From assembly GCF_014145325.1 (NCBI RefSeq), contig NZ_JACHTF010000014.1, positions 1-64,000 of the forward strand: a stretch of DNA of 64,000 nt, in the 5' to 3' direction. The notes under the pieces are model-generated. The model had not been told where the DNA came from. It ran no database searches and saw nothing but the letters and a program-made list of their open reading frames with translations. The position numbers and the translations under genes were made by a program. The first letter of the stretch is position 1. Every line of letters starts with the position of its first letter. This document shows, piece after piece, positions 37,037 to 48,455 of this stretch. Source of the DNA: Marilutibacter spongiae. Lineage in GTDB: Bacteria; Pseudomonadota; Gammaproteobacteria; Xanthomonadales; Xanthomonadaceae.

Positions 37037-37498
37037 CTAGCGCCGGCCGGATGCGCGCGGCTCGGCCCCATCTCCCTGCGGGGTGGCGAACAACTGGTCG
37101 ATATCGCGGAACGCCTTGAACTCGAGGGCGTTGCCGCATGGATCGAGCAGGAACATCGTCGCCTGCTCGCCGACTTCGCCGCGGAAGCGGATGCCCGGCT
37201 CGATCACGAACGCGACGCCGCGTCCGCGCAGCCGCTCGGCGAGGGCTTCCCAGTCCTCCCATGCCAGCACCACGCCGAAATGGGGCACCGGTACCGCCTG
37301 GCCATCCACCGGGTTGCGGTGGGCCGCTTCGGCGCGCGCGGGGGCTTCGTGGATCACCAACTGGTGGCCGAAGAAGTCGAAGTCGACCCATTGCGCGGCG
37401 CTGCGGCCCTCGCGGCAGCCGAACACCTCGCCATAGAAGCGGCGCGCCGCCCGCAGGTCGTCGACCGGGATCGCAAGGTGGAAGGGCGGCAGAGGCAT
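37037..37498 (-). CDS. VOC family (glyoxalase/bleomycin resistance-like) protein
   Basis: The protein has 153 residues. Paired beta-alpha-beta-beta-beta units are visible ([20 protein letters not shown] and [20 protein letters not shown]), with the end motif [15 protein letters not shown] carrying the metal-binding Glu. The first-shell His is in PPFHLAIP and the second in VPHFGV. The substrate is unknown. Confidence 0.88.
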   Translation of the reverse strand: MPLPPFHLAIPVDDLRAARRFYGEVFGCREGRSAAQWVDFDFFGHQLVIHEAPARAEAAHRNPVDGQAVPVPHFGVVLAWEDWEALAERLRGRGVAFVIEPGIRFRGEVGEQATMFLLDPCGNALEFKAFRDIDQLFATPQGDGAEPRASGRR

Positions 37499-37626
37499 GG
37501 CGGCACTCGTTCGGGCGCGGGACGGGCAGCGACGAGTCTAGCCGAGCGAATGCCGGCCGCGCGCGATCTCGCGGCGTGCGACCAGGGGCGGGTAAAGTGA
37601 AGGCCTCTCCTTCGATCGAACCGCCC

Positions 37627-39048
<1,422 letters not shown>

Positions 39049-39070
39049 GCCCGCGTTCCTCGCGATCGCC

Positions 39071-39922
39071 TCAGCTGCCGAACACCACCGTGCGGTGGCC
39101 GTTGAGCAGGATGCGGTCGTCGAGCCAGTTGCGCAGGGCGCGTGCCAGCACCTGGCGTTCGATGTCGCGGCCGATGCGGACCAGGTCGTCCGGCGTGTGC
39201 TGGTGGCCGACGCGCTGGGTGTCCTGCTCGATGATCGGCCCTTCGTCCAGGTCGGCGGTGACGAAATGCGCCGTCGCGCCGATCAGTTTGACCCCGCGCG
39301 CATGCGCCTGGTGGTACGGGCGCGCGCCCTTGAAGCTGGGCAGGAACGAATGGTGGATGTTGATGCAGCGGCCGGCCAGGCGCGCGACCAGGCCGTCCGA
39401 CAGCACCTGCATGTAGCGCGCGAGGACGACCAGCTCGGTGCCGGTCGCGTCCACGAGTGCGCCGAGCGCCTGTTCCTGCGCCGCCTTGCTGGCCTTGCCC
39501 ACCGGCAGGTGGTGGAACGGAATGCCATCGAAGTCGAGGTGGCGGAAGGTGTCGCGCGGATGGTTGGAGACGATCGCGGTGACCGTCATGTCCAGCTCGC
39601 CGGTACGCCAGCGATAGAGCACGTCGGCCAGGCAGTGGTCGAACTTCGAGGCCAGCAACATCACCCGTCGCGGCACCCCGCGGTCGCGCGCGGTCCAGTC
39701 CATGCCGAAGCGGGTCGCGAGACGGGAGAAATCGCGCTGGAACGCATCGAAGCGACCCTCGGGCAGCGCGAACACGCAACGCAGGAAGAAGCGTCCGTTC
39801 TCGACGTCGTCGAACTGTTGCGCGTCGAGGATGTTGCCCTCGTGCCGCAGCAGCTCCCCGGTGACCGCGTTGACGATGCCGGGCCGGTCGGGGCAGGACA
39901 GGGTGAGTGCGTGTTCGGACAT
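39071..39922 (-). CDS. purU: Formyltetrahydrofolate deformylase PurU
   Basis: The protein has 283 residues. The N-terminal ACT domain ([20 protein letters not shown]) is followed by a formyltransferase-like domain with [20 protein letters not shown] and [20 protein letters not shown], which carry the Asn-His-Asp catalytic set. It hydrolyses 10-formyl-THF to formate and THF; formate can feed PurT, encoded in this window. It is convergent with radA, 22 bp apart. Confidence 0.96.
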   Translation of the reverse strand: MSEHALTLSCPDRPGIVNAVTGELLRHEGNILDAQQFDDVENGRFFLRCVFALPEGRFDAFQRDFSRLATRFGMDWTARDRGVPRRVMLLASKFDHCLADVLYRWRTGELDMTVTAIVSNHPRDTFRHLDFDGIPFHHLPVGKASKAAQEQALGALVDATGTELVVLARYMQVLSDGLVARLAGRCINIHHSFLPSFKGARPYHQAHARGVKLIGATAHFVTADLDEGPIIEQDTQRVGHQHTPDDLVRIGRDIERQVLARALRNWLDDRILLNGHRTVVFGS

Positions 39923-40027
39923 GGCGGGCGTGACGGGGGCGGGGGCCCTGTATAGCGCAATCGGCGCGGCGGGGAAATTACCGCCGAAACCATCGCGCCC
40001 CGGCCGGGCCGGGGCGCGTCCGGCCGG

Positions 40028-41614
40028 TCAGTGCCCGCCGGCGGCGGCGCCCGCTGCCTTGGCCGCGAACGGCGGCCGCGCGAACCACACGAACAGGATC
40101 ACGAGCAGGAACAGGATGCCCAGCAGGTGGAAGATCTCGTTGAAGCCGATCTGCATGGCCTGCTGGGAGATCATCTGGTTCAGCAACACCGCGCCGCGCT
40201 GCGGGTCGCCCTGGCCCAGCGCGCCGACGGTCTGCTGGATCGCCGGGTCGGCGGCCTGGATGTGTTCGGTAAGCCGCGCGTGGTGGATGGTACCGCGCTG
40301 GTTCCAGGCCCAGGTGGTCAGGGACGCGGCGAAGCTGCCGCCCAGGGTGCGCACGAAGGTGGCCAGGCCCGAGCCGGCGGCGATCTCGTGCGGTTCCAGG
40401 TCCGACAGCAGGATCGTCAGCACCGGCATGAAGAACAGCGCCACGCCCAGGCCCTGGAACAACTGGACCATGGCGACGTGCTCGAAGTCGACGTCGAGGT
40501 TGAAGCCCGCGCGCATGAAGCAGGTCACGGCCATGGCGATGAAGGCCAGGCTGGCGACCATGCGCAGGTCGAACTTCGTGGCGTACATGCCCACCAGCGG
40601 CGTCAACAGCACCGGCAGCAGGCCGATCGGCGCGGTGGCGAAGCCGGCCCAGATCGGCGTGTAACCCAGGTTGCGCTGCAGCCACAGCGGCACCAGCAGG
40701 CCAATGCTGAAGAAGGCGGCATACGCCAGCACCAGGGCCACCGTGCCGCTGGCGAAGTTGCGGTGGCGGAACAGCCGCAGGTCGACGACGGGGTCCTTCT
40801 CGGTGAGTTCCCAGATGACGAACACCGCCAGCGCGACCACGGCCACGATCGCCAGCACGACGATGCGGGTGGAGGCGAACCAGTCGTCGTCGTTGCCCAG
40901 GTCGAGCAGGACCTGCAGCGCGCCGACGCCGACGACCAGGGTCGCCAGGCCCACGTAGTCCATCTTGGGCCGCTCGAGTTTCTCGGGGCGTCCGCGCAAC
41001 TGGCTGCCCACGACCAGGCTGACGAAGATGCCGATGGGCACGTTGATGAAGAAGATCCACTCCCAACTGTAGTTGTCGGTGATCCAGCCGCCGAGCACCG
41101 GTCCGGCGATCGGCGCGACCACGGTGACCATCGCCAGCAGCGCGATGGCCTGGCCGCGTTTCTGCGGGGGGTAGATCGAGATCAGCAGGGCCTGCGCGAC
41201 CGGGTACATCGGTCCGGCGACGAAGCCCTGCAGCGCGCGCGCGGCGACCAGCATGCCCATCGAACTGGCCAGGCCGCACAGCAGGGACGCGATCGCGAAG
41301 GCGAAGGTCGCCCACATGAACAGCTTGCGCTCGCCGAAGCGACGCGTCATGAAACCGGTCAGCGGCAGCGCGATCGCGTTGCTGACCGCGAACGAGGTGA
41401 TCACCCAGACCGCCTGGTTGGCGCTGGCGCCCAGGTTGCCGGAGATGGTCGGCAGCGACACGTTGGCGATGGTGATGTCCAGCACCTGCATGAACGTCGC
41501 CAGCGAGATGCCGATCGTGGCCAGCGCCATGTTCGGCGGCGCGAACGGCTTGGCCGCCGGCTCCGGTCCGGGCGGCAGGCCCATCCGTTCCTCTTCCTCG
41601 ATGATGTCCGACAT
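40028..41614 (-). CDS. emrB: EmrB/QacA-type MFS drug transporter (DHA2)
   Basis: The protein has 528 residues and about 14 membrane helices, the DHA2 layout. Motif C-like (VAPIAGPVLGGWITDNYSWE) and motif A-like (GFMTRRFGERKLFMWATF) blocks and the signature LDITIANVSLPTISGNLG are present. It exports drugs or organic solutes by proton antiport, coupled to the periplasmic adaptor encoded directly upstream. Gap to the adaptor gene is 8 bp. Confidence 0.95.
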   Translation of the reverse strand: MSDIIEEEERMGLPPGPEPAAKPFAPPNMALATIGISLATFMQVLDITIANVSLPTISGNLGASANQAVWVITSFAVSNAIALPLTGFMTRRFGERKLFMWATFAFAIASLLCGLASSMGMLVAARALQGFVAGPMYPVAQALLISIYPPQKRGQAIALLAMVTVVAPIAGPVLGGWITDNYSWEWIFFINVPIGIFVSLVVGSQLRGRPEKLERPKMDYVGLATLVVGVGALQVLLDLGNDDDWFASTRIVVLAIVAVVALAVFVIWELTEKDPVVDLRLFRHRNFASGTVALVLAYAAFFSIGLLVPLWLQRNLGYTPIWAGFATAPIGLLPVLLTPLVGMYATKFDLRMVASLAFIAMAVTCFMRAGFNLDVDFEHVAMVQLFQGLGVALFFMPVLTILLSDLEPHEIAAGSGLATFVRTLGGSFAASLTTWAWNQRGTIHHARLTEHIQAADPAIQQTVGALGQGDPQRGAVLLNQMISQQAMQIGFNEIFHLLGILFLLVILFVWFARPPFAAKAAGAAAGGH

Positions 41615-41622
41615 GGCGGCGC

Positions 41623-42852
41623 TCAGCCCCGGTCCGCGGCCTGGTCGTCGCGCGACGTGCGCGCGCTGCGCGGCAGGTTGTCGTTGATGACCTGCTCGAT
41701 CAGGGCGTCGGCCTCGGCCAGCTGGTTGGCATAGGTGCGCGTCGACAGCACCGGGGCGCCGGAGTCGCGGGCTTCCGACAGCACCGGGCCGTCCTGGTCG
41801 CGCACCGACACGTCGGCGTGCATGCTCAGGCCCAGGCGGAGCGGGTGCTCGGCGAGCTGGCGGCCATCGATCTCGATGCGGACCGGCACGCGCTGGACGA
41901 TCTTGATCCAGTTGCCGCTGGCGTTCTGCGCCGGCAGCAGCGAGAACGCGCTGCCGGTGCCCATGCCGAGGCTGGCGATGCGGCCGTCGTACTCGACGTC
42001 GTCGCCGTAGATGTCGGCGTGCAGCTTGACCGGCTGGCCGATGCGCATGTGGGCCAGCTGGGTTTCCTTGAAGTTCGCCTCGATCCACACCTGGTCCAGC
42101 GGGACGACCGTCATCAGGGGGGTGCCGGGCTGGACGCGCTGGCCCAGCTGCACGGTGCGCTTGGCGGTGAAGCCGTCGATCGGGGCGAGGATCGCCGAGC
42201 GCTGCTTGTCGAGGTAGGCGCGACGCAGCTGCGCCGCGGCGGCCTGGACCTGCGGCTGGCTGGCGACCTCGGTGGCATCGACCAGGGCCTTGTTGCGCGA
42301 GAGGTCGCCGGTGGACGCCGCGACGGCGGCCTGCGCGGCGGCGAGCTGGTCGCGGGCATGCGCCAGCTCCTCGGCCGAGACCGCGCCGCTGGCCACCAGG
42401 CCCTCGCGGCGGCGGACGTCGGCACGCGCCTTGTCCAGCGCCACCTGCTGCGCCTTGAGCTGGGCCTGCCCGGCGTCCACGGCGCTGTACAGGCCGCGCA
42501 CCTGGCGTACCGTGCCGGCGAGGTTGGCCAGGGCCTGCTGGTAGGCGACGTCGGCGTCGTCGGGGTCGAGCTGCACCAGGGTCTGGCCGGCCTTGACCTT
42601 CATGCCTTCCTCGGCGCCGATGTCGATCACCGTGCCCATCGTCTGCGGGGTGATGGTCACCACGTCGCCCTGGACGTAGGCATCGTCGGTGCTCTCGTGC
42701 CAGCGGGCGACGAGGAGGTACCACGCCGTCCAGGCGACGCCTGCCACGACCACGACGGTCGCGAGGATCGCCAGGGCCTTGCGGCGCCGGCCATTGCGCG
42801 CCGGCGGGGTGGCCGGGGCGGCGTTTGCGTTGGGATTGATCTTGCTGGTCAT
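41623..42852 (-). CDS. emrA: EmrA-type HlyD family periplasmic adaptor
   Basis: The protein has 409 residues. One N-terminal membrane anchor (ALAILATVVVVAGVAWTAWY) is followed by a lipoyl half-motif (VTITPQTMGTVIDIGAEEGM), a long coiled-coil hairpin (about 110-215), the second lipoyl half (ILAPIDGFTAKRTVQLGQRV) and beta-barrel domains. It links EmrB to the outer-membrane channel. The C-terminal part ends with a charged tail (SARTSRDDQAADRG). Confidence 0.95.
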   Translation of the reverse strand: MTSKINPNANAAPATPPARNGRRRKALAILATVVVVAGVAWTAWYLLVARWHESTDDAYVQGDVVTITPQTMGTVIDIGAEEGMKVKAGQTLVQLDPDDADVAYQQALANLAGTVRQVRGLYSAVDAGQAQLKAQQVALDKARADVRRREGLVASGAVSAEELAHARDQLAAAQAAVAASTGDLSRNKALVDATEVASQPQVQAAAAQLRRAYLDKQRSAILAPIDGFTAKRTVQLGQRVQPGTPLMTVVPLDQVWIEANFKETQLAHMRIGQPVKLHADIYGDDVEYDGRIASLGMGTGSAFSLLPAQNASGNWIKIVQRVPVRIEIDGRQLAEHPLRLGLSMHADVSVRDQDGPVLSEARDSGAPVLSTRTYANQLAEADALIEQVINDNLPRSARTSRDDQAADRG

Positions 42853-42887
42853 CGGTGTGCCTTGGGGGATCCGGGGACGCGGGGCGT

Positions 42888-44333
42888 TCAGTGGGTGGAG
42901 GGCGGTGCGGGCAGTTCGAGGCCGCCGCCCAGGGCTTCGTCGAGGTCGATCGCGGCGACCAGGCGCTGGGCGCGCAGGCCGGCGAGCAACTGGTCGAGCT
43001 GCAGCAGCGGTTGCTGGGCCGCGAGCACGTCGAGTTGGGTGCCCAGGCCCGCGTCGTAACGTTGGGTGGCGAGCTGCCATGCCTGGTCGGCGGCGTCGCG
43101 CGCTTCGGTCGCGGTGGCGATGCGCGCATCCAGTGCGCTGGCGCCCTGGACAGCGTCGGCCACCTCGCGCAGCGCGGCCGCGAGGCGTCCGTTGTAGTCC
43201 GCGGCGGCGAGGTCGAAGTCGGCGTCGCTGGCGTCGAGCCGGGCGCGCAGGCGACCGCCGTCGAAGATCGGCAGGCTGATCGCCGGGCCGCCCTGGATCA
43301 GGCCGGCTTCGGTGCGGAACAGGTCCGACAGGCCGATCGAGGCCAGGCCGACCATCGCCTTGAGGTTGACGGTCGGATAGAACGCGGCCTGGCTGGCGTC
43401 GATCCCGCGCAACGCGGCTTCGGCGCGCCAACGGGCGGCGACGATGTCCGGGCGGTGGCCCAGCAGTTCACTGGGCAGCACGTCGGGCACGCCGGGCGCG
43501 GGTGCCTGCAGGAGGGTGGGGCGGGCGATCGCCAGGCCCCGGTCGGGGCCCTGGCCGAGGAGGGCGGCGATGGCGTTGCGCGCTTCGTCGATCCGCTGCT
43601 GGGCCGCTTGGCCCTGCTGGCGGGCTGAGGCGACGCTGGCCTGCGCGCGTTCGAGCTGCATGCGGTTGTCGAGTCCGGCGCGGACGCGCTTGCCGCTCAG
43701 GTCCTGGAGGCCGGCCGCACGCGCTTCTTCCGCGCGCGCGACGTCCAGGTCGTCGTAGGCACCGGCCAGCGCCACGTAGGCGCGGGCGATGTTCGCCGAC
43801 AGCGTCAGGCGGGCGGCCTGCGCATCGACTTCGGCCGCGCGGGCCTGGCCGAGCGCGGCCTCCCACTGGGCGCGTTTGCCGCCCCAGAAGTCGAAGCTGT
43901 GGTCGAACCCGAGGCTGAGCAGCTCCACGCCGGAGTATTCGCCGCCGATCGGTGCGGGGGCGACTGTCTCGCCGATCCTCAGGCCCGAGTACTGGGCGGT
44001 GGCGCCGATCGTGGGCTTGCGCTGGGCGTCGGCCAGGCCGGCGCGCGCGCTGGCCTGGCGCAGCCGCGCGTCGGCGGCGTCCAGGCTCGGGTTGCCGCGC
44101 AGCGCTTCCTCGACGAGGGCATCGAGCTGGGGATCGCCGAAGGCGGTCCACCAGTCGAGGTCCGGGAAGGTCGCGTCGCCGCGCGCATGCGCGGCCAGGC
44201 TGTCGCGCGTGGCGAGGCCGTCGGCGGGGGCCAGCTGGCCCACGGGCTCCAGCCCGCCGCTGGTGGCGCAGCCGACGAGGCTGGCCAGGAGCAGCGGCAG
44301 GGCGAGCCGGGAGGGGAGGGGAATGGGTCGCAT
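42888..44333 (-). CDS. NodT-type outer-membrane efflux lipoprotein
   Basis: The protein has 481 residues from MRPIPLPSRLALPLLLASLV. The lipobox is LVGC. Two OEP repeats are seen, with LDWWTAFGDPQLDALVEEAL marking the first half and FYPTVNLKAMVGLASIGLSD the second. It is a TolC-like trimeric channel. It lies between the MarR gene and emrA in one operon; the start lies 4 nt after the MarR stop codon. Confidence 0.93.
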   Translation of the reverse strand: MRPIPLPSRLALPLLLASLVGCATSGGLEPVGQLAPADGLATRDSLAAHARGDATFPDLDWWTAFGDPQLDALVEEALRGNPSLDAADARLRQASARAGLADAQRKPTIGATAQYSGLRIGETVAPAPIGGEYSGVELLSLGFDHSFDFWGGKRAQWEAALGQARAAEVDAQAARLTLSANIARAYVALAGAYDDLDVARAEEARAAGLQDLSGKRVRAGLDNRMQLERAQASVASARQQGQAAQQRIDEARNAIAALLGQGPDRGLAIARPTLLQAPAPGVPDVLPSELLGHRPDIVAARWRAEAALRGIDASQAAFYPTVNLKAMVGLASIGLSDLFRTEAGLIQGGPAISLPIFDGGRLRARLDASDADFDLAAADYNGRLAAALREVADAVQGASALDARIATATEARDAADQAWQLATQRYDAGLGTQLDVLAAQQPLLQLDQLLAGLRAQRLVAAIDLDEALGGGLELPAPPSTH

Positions 44334-44337
44334 CGGT

Positions 44338-44787
44338 TCAGGCCCCGTAGGCGGTGAGGTTGTCGCGCACGCGGACCAGCAGGGCCAGCAATTGCGCCTG
44401 TTCGTCGGCATCCATGTCCTTCATCGCCTGCTCGCGGACACGGGCACCGCATTCGTTCACGTCCACCCACAGGCGGCGACCGGCCTGGGTGAGCTCGATG
44501 ACGAGGGCGCGACGGTCGGCCGGATCGGCATTGCGGACCAGCAGGCCGCGGGCCTCGAGCTTGTCGAGCAGGCGGGTCATGGCGCCGGGGTTGAGCTCGG
44601 CGGCGCGCGCCAGCTCGCTGGCGCCCTGGCTGCCGTCGGCCAGCTTCTTGATGGTGATGTACTGGCTGAAGCTCAGGTCGTGGCCGGCCTCGGCCAGCTC
44701 ACGCGCCATGCGGGCCCACATGGCGTCGCGGACCTGGCGGAAGAGCAGGCCCAGCGAGGAGCCCGTGCAGGGGGAAGGCGTGTTCAT
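44338..44787 (-). CDS. MarR/EmrR family transcriptional regulator
   Basis: The protein has 149 residues from MNTPSPCTGSSLGLLFRQVR. The winged-helix core shows FSQYITIKKLADGSQGASEL, ELNPGAMTRLLDKLEARGLL (recognition helix) and DRRALVIELTQAGRRL (wing). It is the first gene of the efflux operon and the probable repressor of it. A further ATG 3 codons upstream is possible, but the promoter layout favours 44787. Confidence 0.93.
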   Translation of the reverse strand: MNTPSPCTGSSLGLLFRQVRDAMWARMARELAEAGHDLSFSQYITIKKLADGSQGASELARAAELNPGAMTRLLDKLEARGLLVRNADPADRRALVIELTQAGRRLWVDVNECGARVREQAMKDMDADEQAQLLALLVRVRDNLTAYGA

Positions 44788-44794
44788 GGGCGCC

Positions 44795-44835
44795 ATTTTC
44801 GTAGCCCACGCAATAGTTGTCAAGGCAAATATTTG
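44795..44835 (-). promoter_or_regulatory. Efflux operon promoter with MarR-like palindrome
   Basis: On the minus strand, -35 TTGACA (44823-44818), 17 bp, then -10-like GAAAAT (44800-44795). The perfect palindrome CAAATATTTG (44826-44835) sits just upstream of the -35. With this -10, transcription would begin within a few bases of the ATG at 44787, giving a very short or leaderless mRNA; there is no Shine-Dalgarno sequence. Confidence 0.6.
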
Positions 44836-44892
44836 GCATCGGGATATTCCCGCTGCGCAACGCAGCGTTCCATCAGCCGGGTCTACAGGGAG

Positions 44893-45687
44893 TCAGGCGC
44901 CGCGCCGCAGGATCAGTTCGAGCACGTACTTGCTGCCGAAGAAGGCCAGCACCAGCAGGCTCATCGCCACCAGGGTCCAGTGCACGGCCTTGGCGCCGCG
45001 CCAGCCGTGGCGCCAGCGCCCCAGCAGCAGGCCGCCGAACACCAGCCAGGACAGCACGCTCAGCACGGTCTTGTGGACCAGGTGCTGGGCGAACAGGTTC
45101 TCCACGAACAGCATCCCGGTCAGCAGGGTTGCCGTGAGGAGGATGAAGCCGACCGTGATGGTCCGGAACAGCAGGCTCTCCAGTTCCACCAGCGGCGGCA
45201 GTGCGCGCAGCCAGCCGTGGATCTCGCGCCTGCGGAGCGCGCGCTCCTGCAGCCACAGCATCACCGCGAGCAGCGCGGCCACGGCGAGCGTGGCGTAGGC
45301 TAGCAGGGCCAGCCAGGCATGCAGTTGCAGGCGCCAGTCCAGCGATCGCGCCACGCCGGGTTCGTGCATGAAGTCCGCGGCCAGCACTGCCGCCGCCAGC
45401 GGGAAGACCACCACGCCCAGCGCGGACATGCGGCCCCGGGTGGCGAAGACCGCGGTCAGGCCGGCCATGCCCAGGCCGACCAGCGACAGGGCGGCGAAGA
45501 AGTGCAGGTCGGCGCGCCCGGTCGCGCGCCAAGCGATGACGTGGGCGAGTGCGTGGCACGCGGTGCCGGTCCAGGCCAGCCACCACCACGGGCGGGGGCC
45601 GCCGGCCGGGCGGCCGTTGCGCAGTTCGCCGACCAGCAGGCCGGCGGCCGCGAGGTAGGCGATGATGGCGATGAGAACGATTGTCAT
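44893..45687 (-). CDS. ypjD: YpjD/CcsA-like cytochrome c assembly family membrane protein
   Basis: The protein has 264 residues with about eight membrane helices. The CcsA/HemX-type pattern includes HAWLALLAYATLAVAALLAV and HLVHKTVLSVLSWLVFGGLL, with conserved His in HALAHVIAW. In E. coli and many gammaproteobacteria ypjD is divergent from ffh, as here. The role in haem handling is not established for this subgroup. Confidence 0.88.
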   Translation of the reverse strand: MTIVLIAIIAYLAAAGLLVGELRNGRPAGGPRPWWWLAWTGTACHALAHVIAWRATGRADLHFFAALSLVGLGMAGLTAVFATRGRMSALGVVVFPLAAAVLAADFMHEPGVARSLDWRLQLHAWLALLAYATLAVAALLAVMLWLQERALRRREIHGWLRALPPLVELESLLFRTITVGFILLTATLLTGMLFVENLFAQHLVHKTVLSVLSWLVFGGLLLGRWRHGWRGAKAVHWTLVAMSLLVLAFFGSKYVLELILRRGA

Positions 45688-45783
45688 CGGCGGAGTGTCG
45701 CACAGCCGCCGGTCGGCCGTATGGCCGCGATCGACGCGCGATGGCGAATTCCGCCGCCGTCCGGGCCCGTCGCCGCGGGGCGC

Positions 45784-45789
45784 TATAAT
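45784..45789 (+). promoter_or_regulatory. ffh promoter -10 element
   Basis: A perfect TATAAT lies 33 bp upstream of the ffh ATG, in the ypjD/ffh divergent region. The -35 is not clear. Confidence 0.6.
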
Positions 45790-45822
45790 CCGCGCCCGCC
45801 CCCGTTTTCCGGTTTCCCTGCG

Positions 45823-47190
45823 ATGTTCGAATCCCTGACCCAGCGACTTTCCGGCACCATCGAGCGCCTGCGCGGCCGTGGCCGCCTGACCGAGGAGAAC
45901 ATCCGCGAGTCCCTGCGCGAGGTGCGCATCGCGCTGCTCGAGGCGGACGTGGCACTGCCGGTCGTCCAAGCGCTGATCGAGCGCATCAAGGTCCGCGCGG
46001 TCGGCCAGGAAGTGCTCAAGTCGCTGACCCCGGGCCAGGCCCTGATCAAGGTCGTGCGCGACGAGATGAGCACGGTGATGGGCTCGGCGGCCGCCGACCT
46101 CAACCTCAACACCTCGCCGCCGGCGGTGATCCTGATGGCGGGCCTGCAGGGCGCGGGCAAGACCACCACGGTCGGCAAGCTGGCCAAGCACCTCAAGGAG
46201 CGCCGCAAGAAGAAGGTCATGGTGGTCTCGGCCGACGTCTACCGGCCGGCCGCGATCGAGCAGCTGCGCACGCTCGCCGAACAGGTCGGCGTGCAGTTCT
46301 TCCCCTCCAGCGCCGACCAGAAGCCCGAGGCGATCGTCCGCGCGGCCATCGACGACGCCCGGAAGTCCTACGTCGACGTCCTGCTGGTCGACACCGCGGG
46401 CCGCACCAGCATCGACGATGCGATGATGGCCGAGATCAAGGCCCTGCACGCGGCGGTCGATCCGGTGGAGACCCTGTTCGTGGTTGACGCGATGACCGGC
46501 CAGGACGCCGCGGTCACCGCCAAGCACTTCAGCGAGGCCCTGCCGTTGACCGGCGTGGTGCTCACCAAGACCGACGGCGACGCCCGTGGCGGTGCCGCGC
46601 TGAGCGTGCGCTACATCACCGGGCGCCCGATCAAGTTCATCGGCGTCGGCGAGAAGCCCGATGGCCTGGACGTGTTCCACCCCGATCGCATCGCCAGCCG
46701 CATCCTCGACATGGGCGACGTCCTGTCGCTGGTCGAGCAGGTCGAGCAGCAGGTCGACCAGGACAAGGCGAAGAAGCTCGCCGAGAAGGTCGCCAAGGGC
46801 AAGAAGTTCGACCTCAACGACATGCGCGACCAGCTCGAGCAGATGCAGAACATGGGCGGTCTGTCGGGCCTGATGGACAAGCTGCCCGGCGTCGGCCAGA
46901 TCCCCGACCACGTCAAGAGCCAGGTCACCGGCAAGGAAGTCCCGCGCATGGTCGCCATCATCGGTTCGATGACGCTCAAGGAACGGCGCAACCCGGCCCT
47001 GCTCAACGGCTCGCGCCGCAAGCGCATCGCCAGCGGCGCCGGCGTCACCCCGGCCGACGTCAACAAGCTGATGAAGCAGTACCAGCAGATGGAAAAGATG
47101 ATGGGCAAGCTGGGCCGCGGCGGCATGAAGGGCATGATGCGCGGCATGAAGGGCATGATGGGCGGGCGCGGCGGCATGCCGTTCCGCTGA
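45823..47190 (+). CDS. ffh: Signal recognition particle protein Ffh
   Basis: The protein has 455 residues. The N domain is followed by a GTPase domain with Walker A GLQGAGKTTT (107-116), VLLVDTAGR, and TKTDGDARGG. The C-terminal M domain is Met-rich with the signal-peptide and 4.5S RNA binding RRKRIASGAG motif and an end of MKGMMRGMKGMMGGRGG. It targets nascent membrane proteins to FtsY and SecYEG. Confidence 0.98.
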   Translation: MFESLTQRLSGTIERLRGRGRLTEENIRESLREVRIALLEADVALPVVQALIERIKVRAVGQEVLKSLTPGQALIKVVRDEMSTVMGSAAADLNLNTSPPAVILMAGLQGAGKTTTVGKLAKHLKERRKKKVMVVSADVYRPAAIEQLRTLAEQVGVQFFPSSADQKPEAIVRAAIDDARKSYVDVLLVDTAGRTSIDDAMMAEIKALHAAVDPVETLFVVDAMTGQDAAVTAKHFSEALPLTGVVLTKTDGDARGGAALSVRYITGRPIKFIGVGEKPDGLDVFHPDRIASRILDMGDVLSLVEQVEQQVDQDKAKKLAEKVAKGKKFDLNDMRDQLEQMQNMGGLSGLMDKLPGVGQIPDHVKSQVTGKEVPRMVAIIGSMTLKERRNPALLNGSRRKRIASGAGVTPADVNKLMKQYQQMEKMMGKLGRGGMKGMMRGMKGMMGGRGGMPFR

Positions 47191-47282
47191 GGGATCCACG
47201 CGCTGCCTCCCCGGCGCGCGCTGGCCTTCCCCCACGATCGATCGCGTTGTGAAGGGAGAGACGGTCGCGCAGGGGGCGACGG

Positions 47283-48455
47283 GTGGCAGCAGTCCCACAA
47301 TCGCAGGCGGGTGACGCCGGCCTGTATTTCCCGTCGCTCGACGGGTTCCGCGGCTTTGCCTTCATGGGCATCGTCGCCGCGCATGTCTTCCAGTTGTGGG
47401 AAGGCGTGGAGATCCCCTGGCAACTGAAGGTGCCCAACCTGCTCGTGCATTGCGCATGGGCGGGCATCGACGCGTTCTTCGTGCTGTCGGGCTTCCTGAT
47501 CACCGGCATCCTGCTGCGCCTGCGCGGGCGCGAGCGCGCGCTCAGGTTGTTCTACTTCCGCCGTACCCTGCGCATCTTCCCGCCGTACTACACCCTGCTG
47601 CTCCTGCTGTTCGCATGGCTGGCGTGGAGTGCCGGCGACTGGCGCGCGCCCTTCGAACCCGCGCGGCTGTCCTACTGGGTCTACCTGCACAACTTCGCGA
47701 TCAGCGCGCAGGGCTGGGACGCGTTCCGGCCGCTCTCGCACCTGTGGTCGCTGGCGATCGAGGAGCAGTTCTACCTGCTCTGGCCCTTGCTGGTGCTGAT
47801 GCTGCCGATCGGCCGCCTGCGCTGGGTCCTGTTCGGCTTCCTGCTGTTCGCGCCGCTGCTGCGCCTGGCCATGACCGTGCAGGGCAGCTCGTACGTGCCG
47901 ATCTACGTGCTGCTGTTCACGCGACTGGACGCGCTCGCGGGGGGCGCGCTGACCGCGCTGATGGCCGCCACGCCGGAGGGGCGCGCGCGCCTGGGAACCT
48001 GGGGGCCGCGCATGGTCGCCTTCAGCCTGGTGGTGATCCTGGCCTTCTACGTGCTGCGCCACGGCTATCTGCTGGACGACCCGCTGGTTCAGGTGGTCGG
48101 CTACAGCGTGAACATCGTCGGTGCGGTGGGCGTGCTGACCTCCCTGGCGTTCGCGCCGCGCACCCTGGGACTGCGCGGATTCTTCGCCTGGGGCCCGTTC
48201 CGCTGGCTGGGCAACCGCAGCTACGGCGGCTATCTCTACCACTGGCCGATCGCGATCGTGGTCCACCAGTGGCTGCTGCCGCTGGGCATGACGCCGCTCT
48301 GGAGCCTGGTCGACACGATGCTGGCCACCACGGCCTTGACGCTGCTGGCGGCCGAGGCGAGCTGGCGCCTGATCGAGCGGCCCTGCCTGGGCTTGCGGCA
48401 CCTGTATCCCCCGCGGGTCGCGCCGGTCGATGTCTCCCGGCCGGTGGCCGAGTAG
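47283..48455 (+). CDS. Acyltransferase 3 family membrane protein
   Basis: The protein has 390 residues with about ten membrane helices. The family N-terminal block is LDGFRGFAFMGIVAAHVFQL, with FFVLSGFLITGILL and a basic segment (FYFRRTLRIFPPYY). The His in AAHVF is the expected catalytic residue. It probably adds acyl groups to a cell-surface polysaccharide or lipid. The start is GTG at 47283, with GGGGG about 6 nt upstream; no ATG fits. Confidence 0.88.
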   Translation: MAAVPQSQAGDAGLYFPSLDGFRGFAFMGIVAAHVFQLWEGVEIPWQLKVPNLLVHCAWAGIDAFFVLSGFLITGILLRLRGRERALRLFYFRRTLRIFPPYYTLLLLLFAWLAWSAGDWRAPFEPARLSYWVYLHNFAISAQGWDAFRPLSHLWSLAIEEQFYLLWPLLVLMLPIGRLRWVLFGFLLFAPLLRLAMTVQGSSYVPIYVLLFTRLDALAGGALTALMAATPEGRARLGTWGPRMVAFSLVVILAFYVLRHGYLLDDPLVQVVGYSVNIVGAVGVLTSLAFAPRTLGLRGFFAWGPFRWLGNRSYGGYLYHWPIAIVVHQWLLPLGMTPLWSLVDTMLATTALTLLAAEASWRLIERPCLGLRHLYPPRVAPVDVSRPVAE

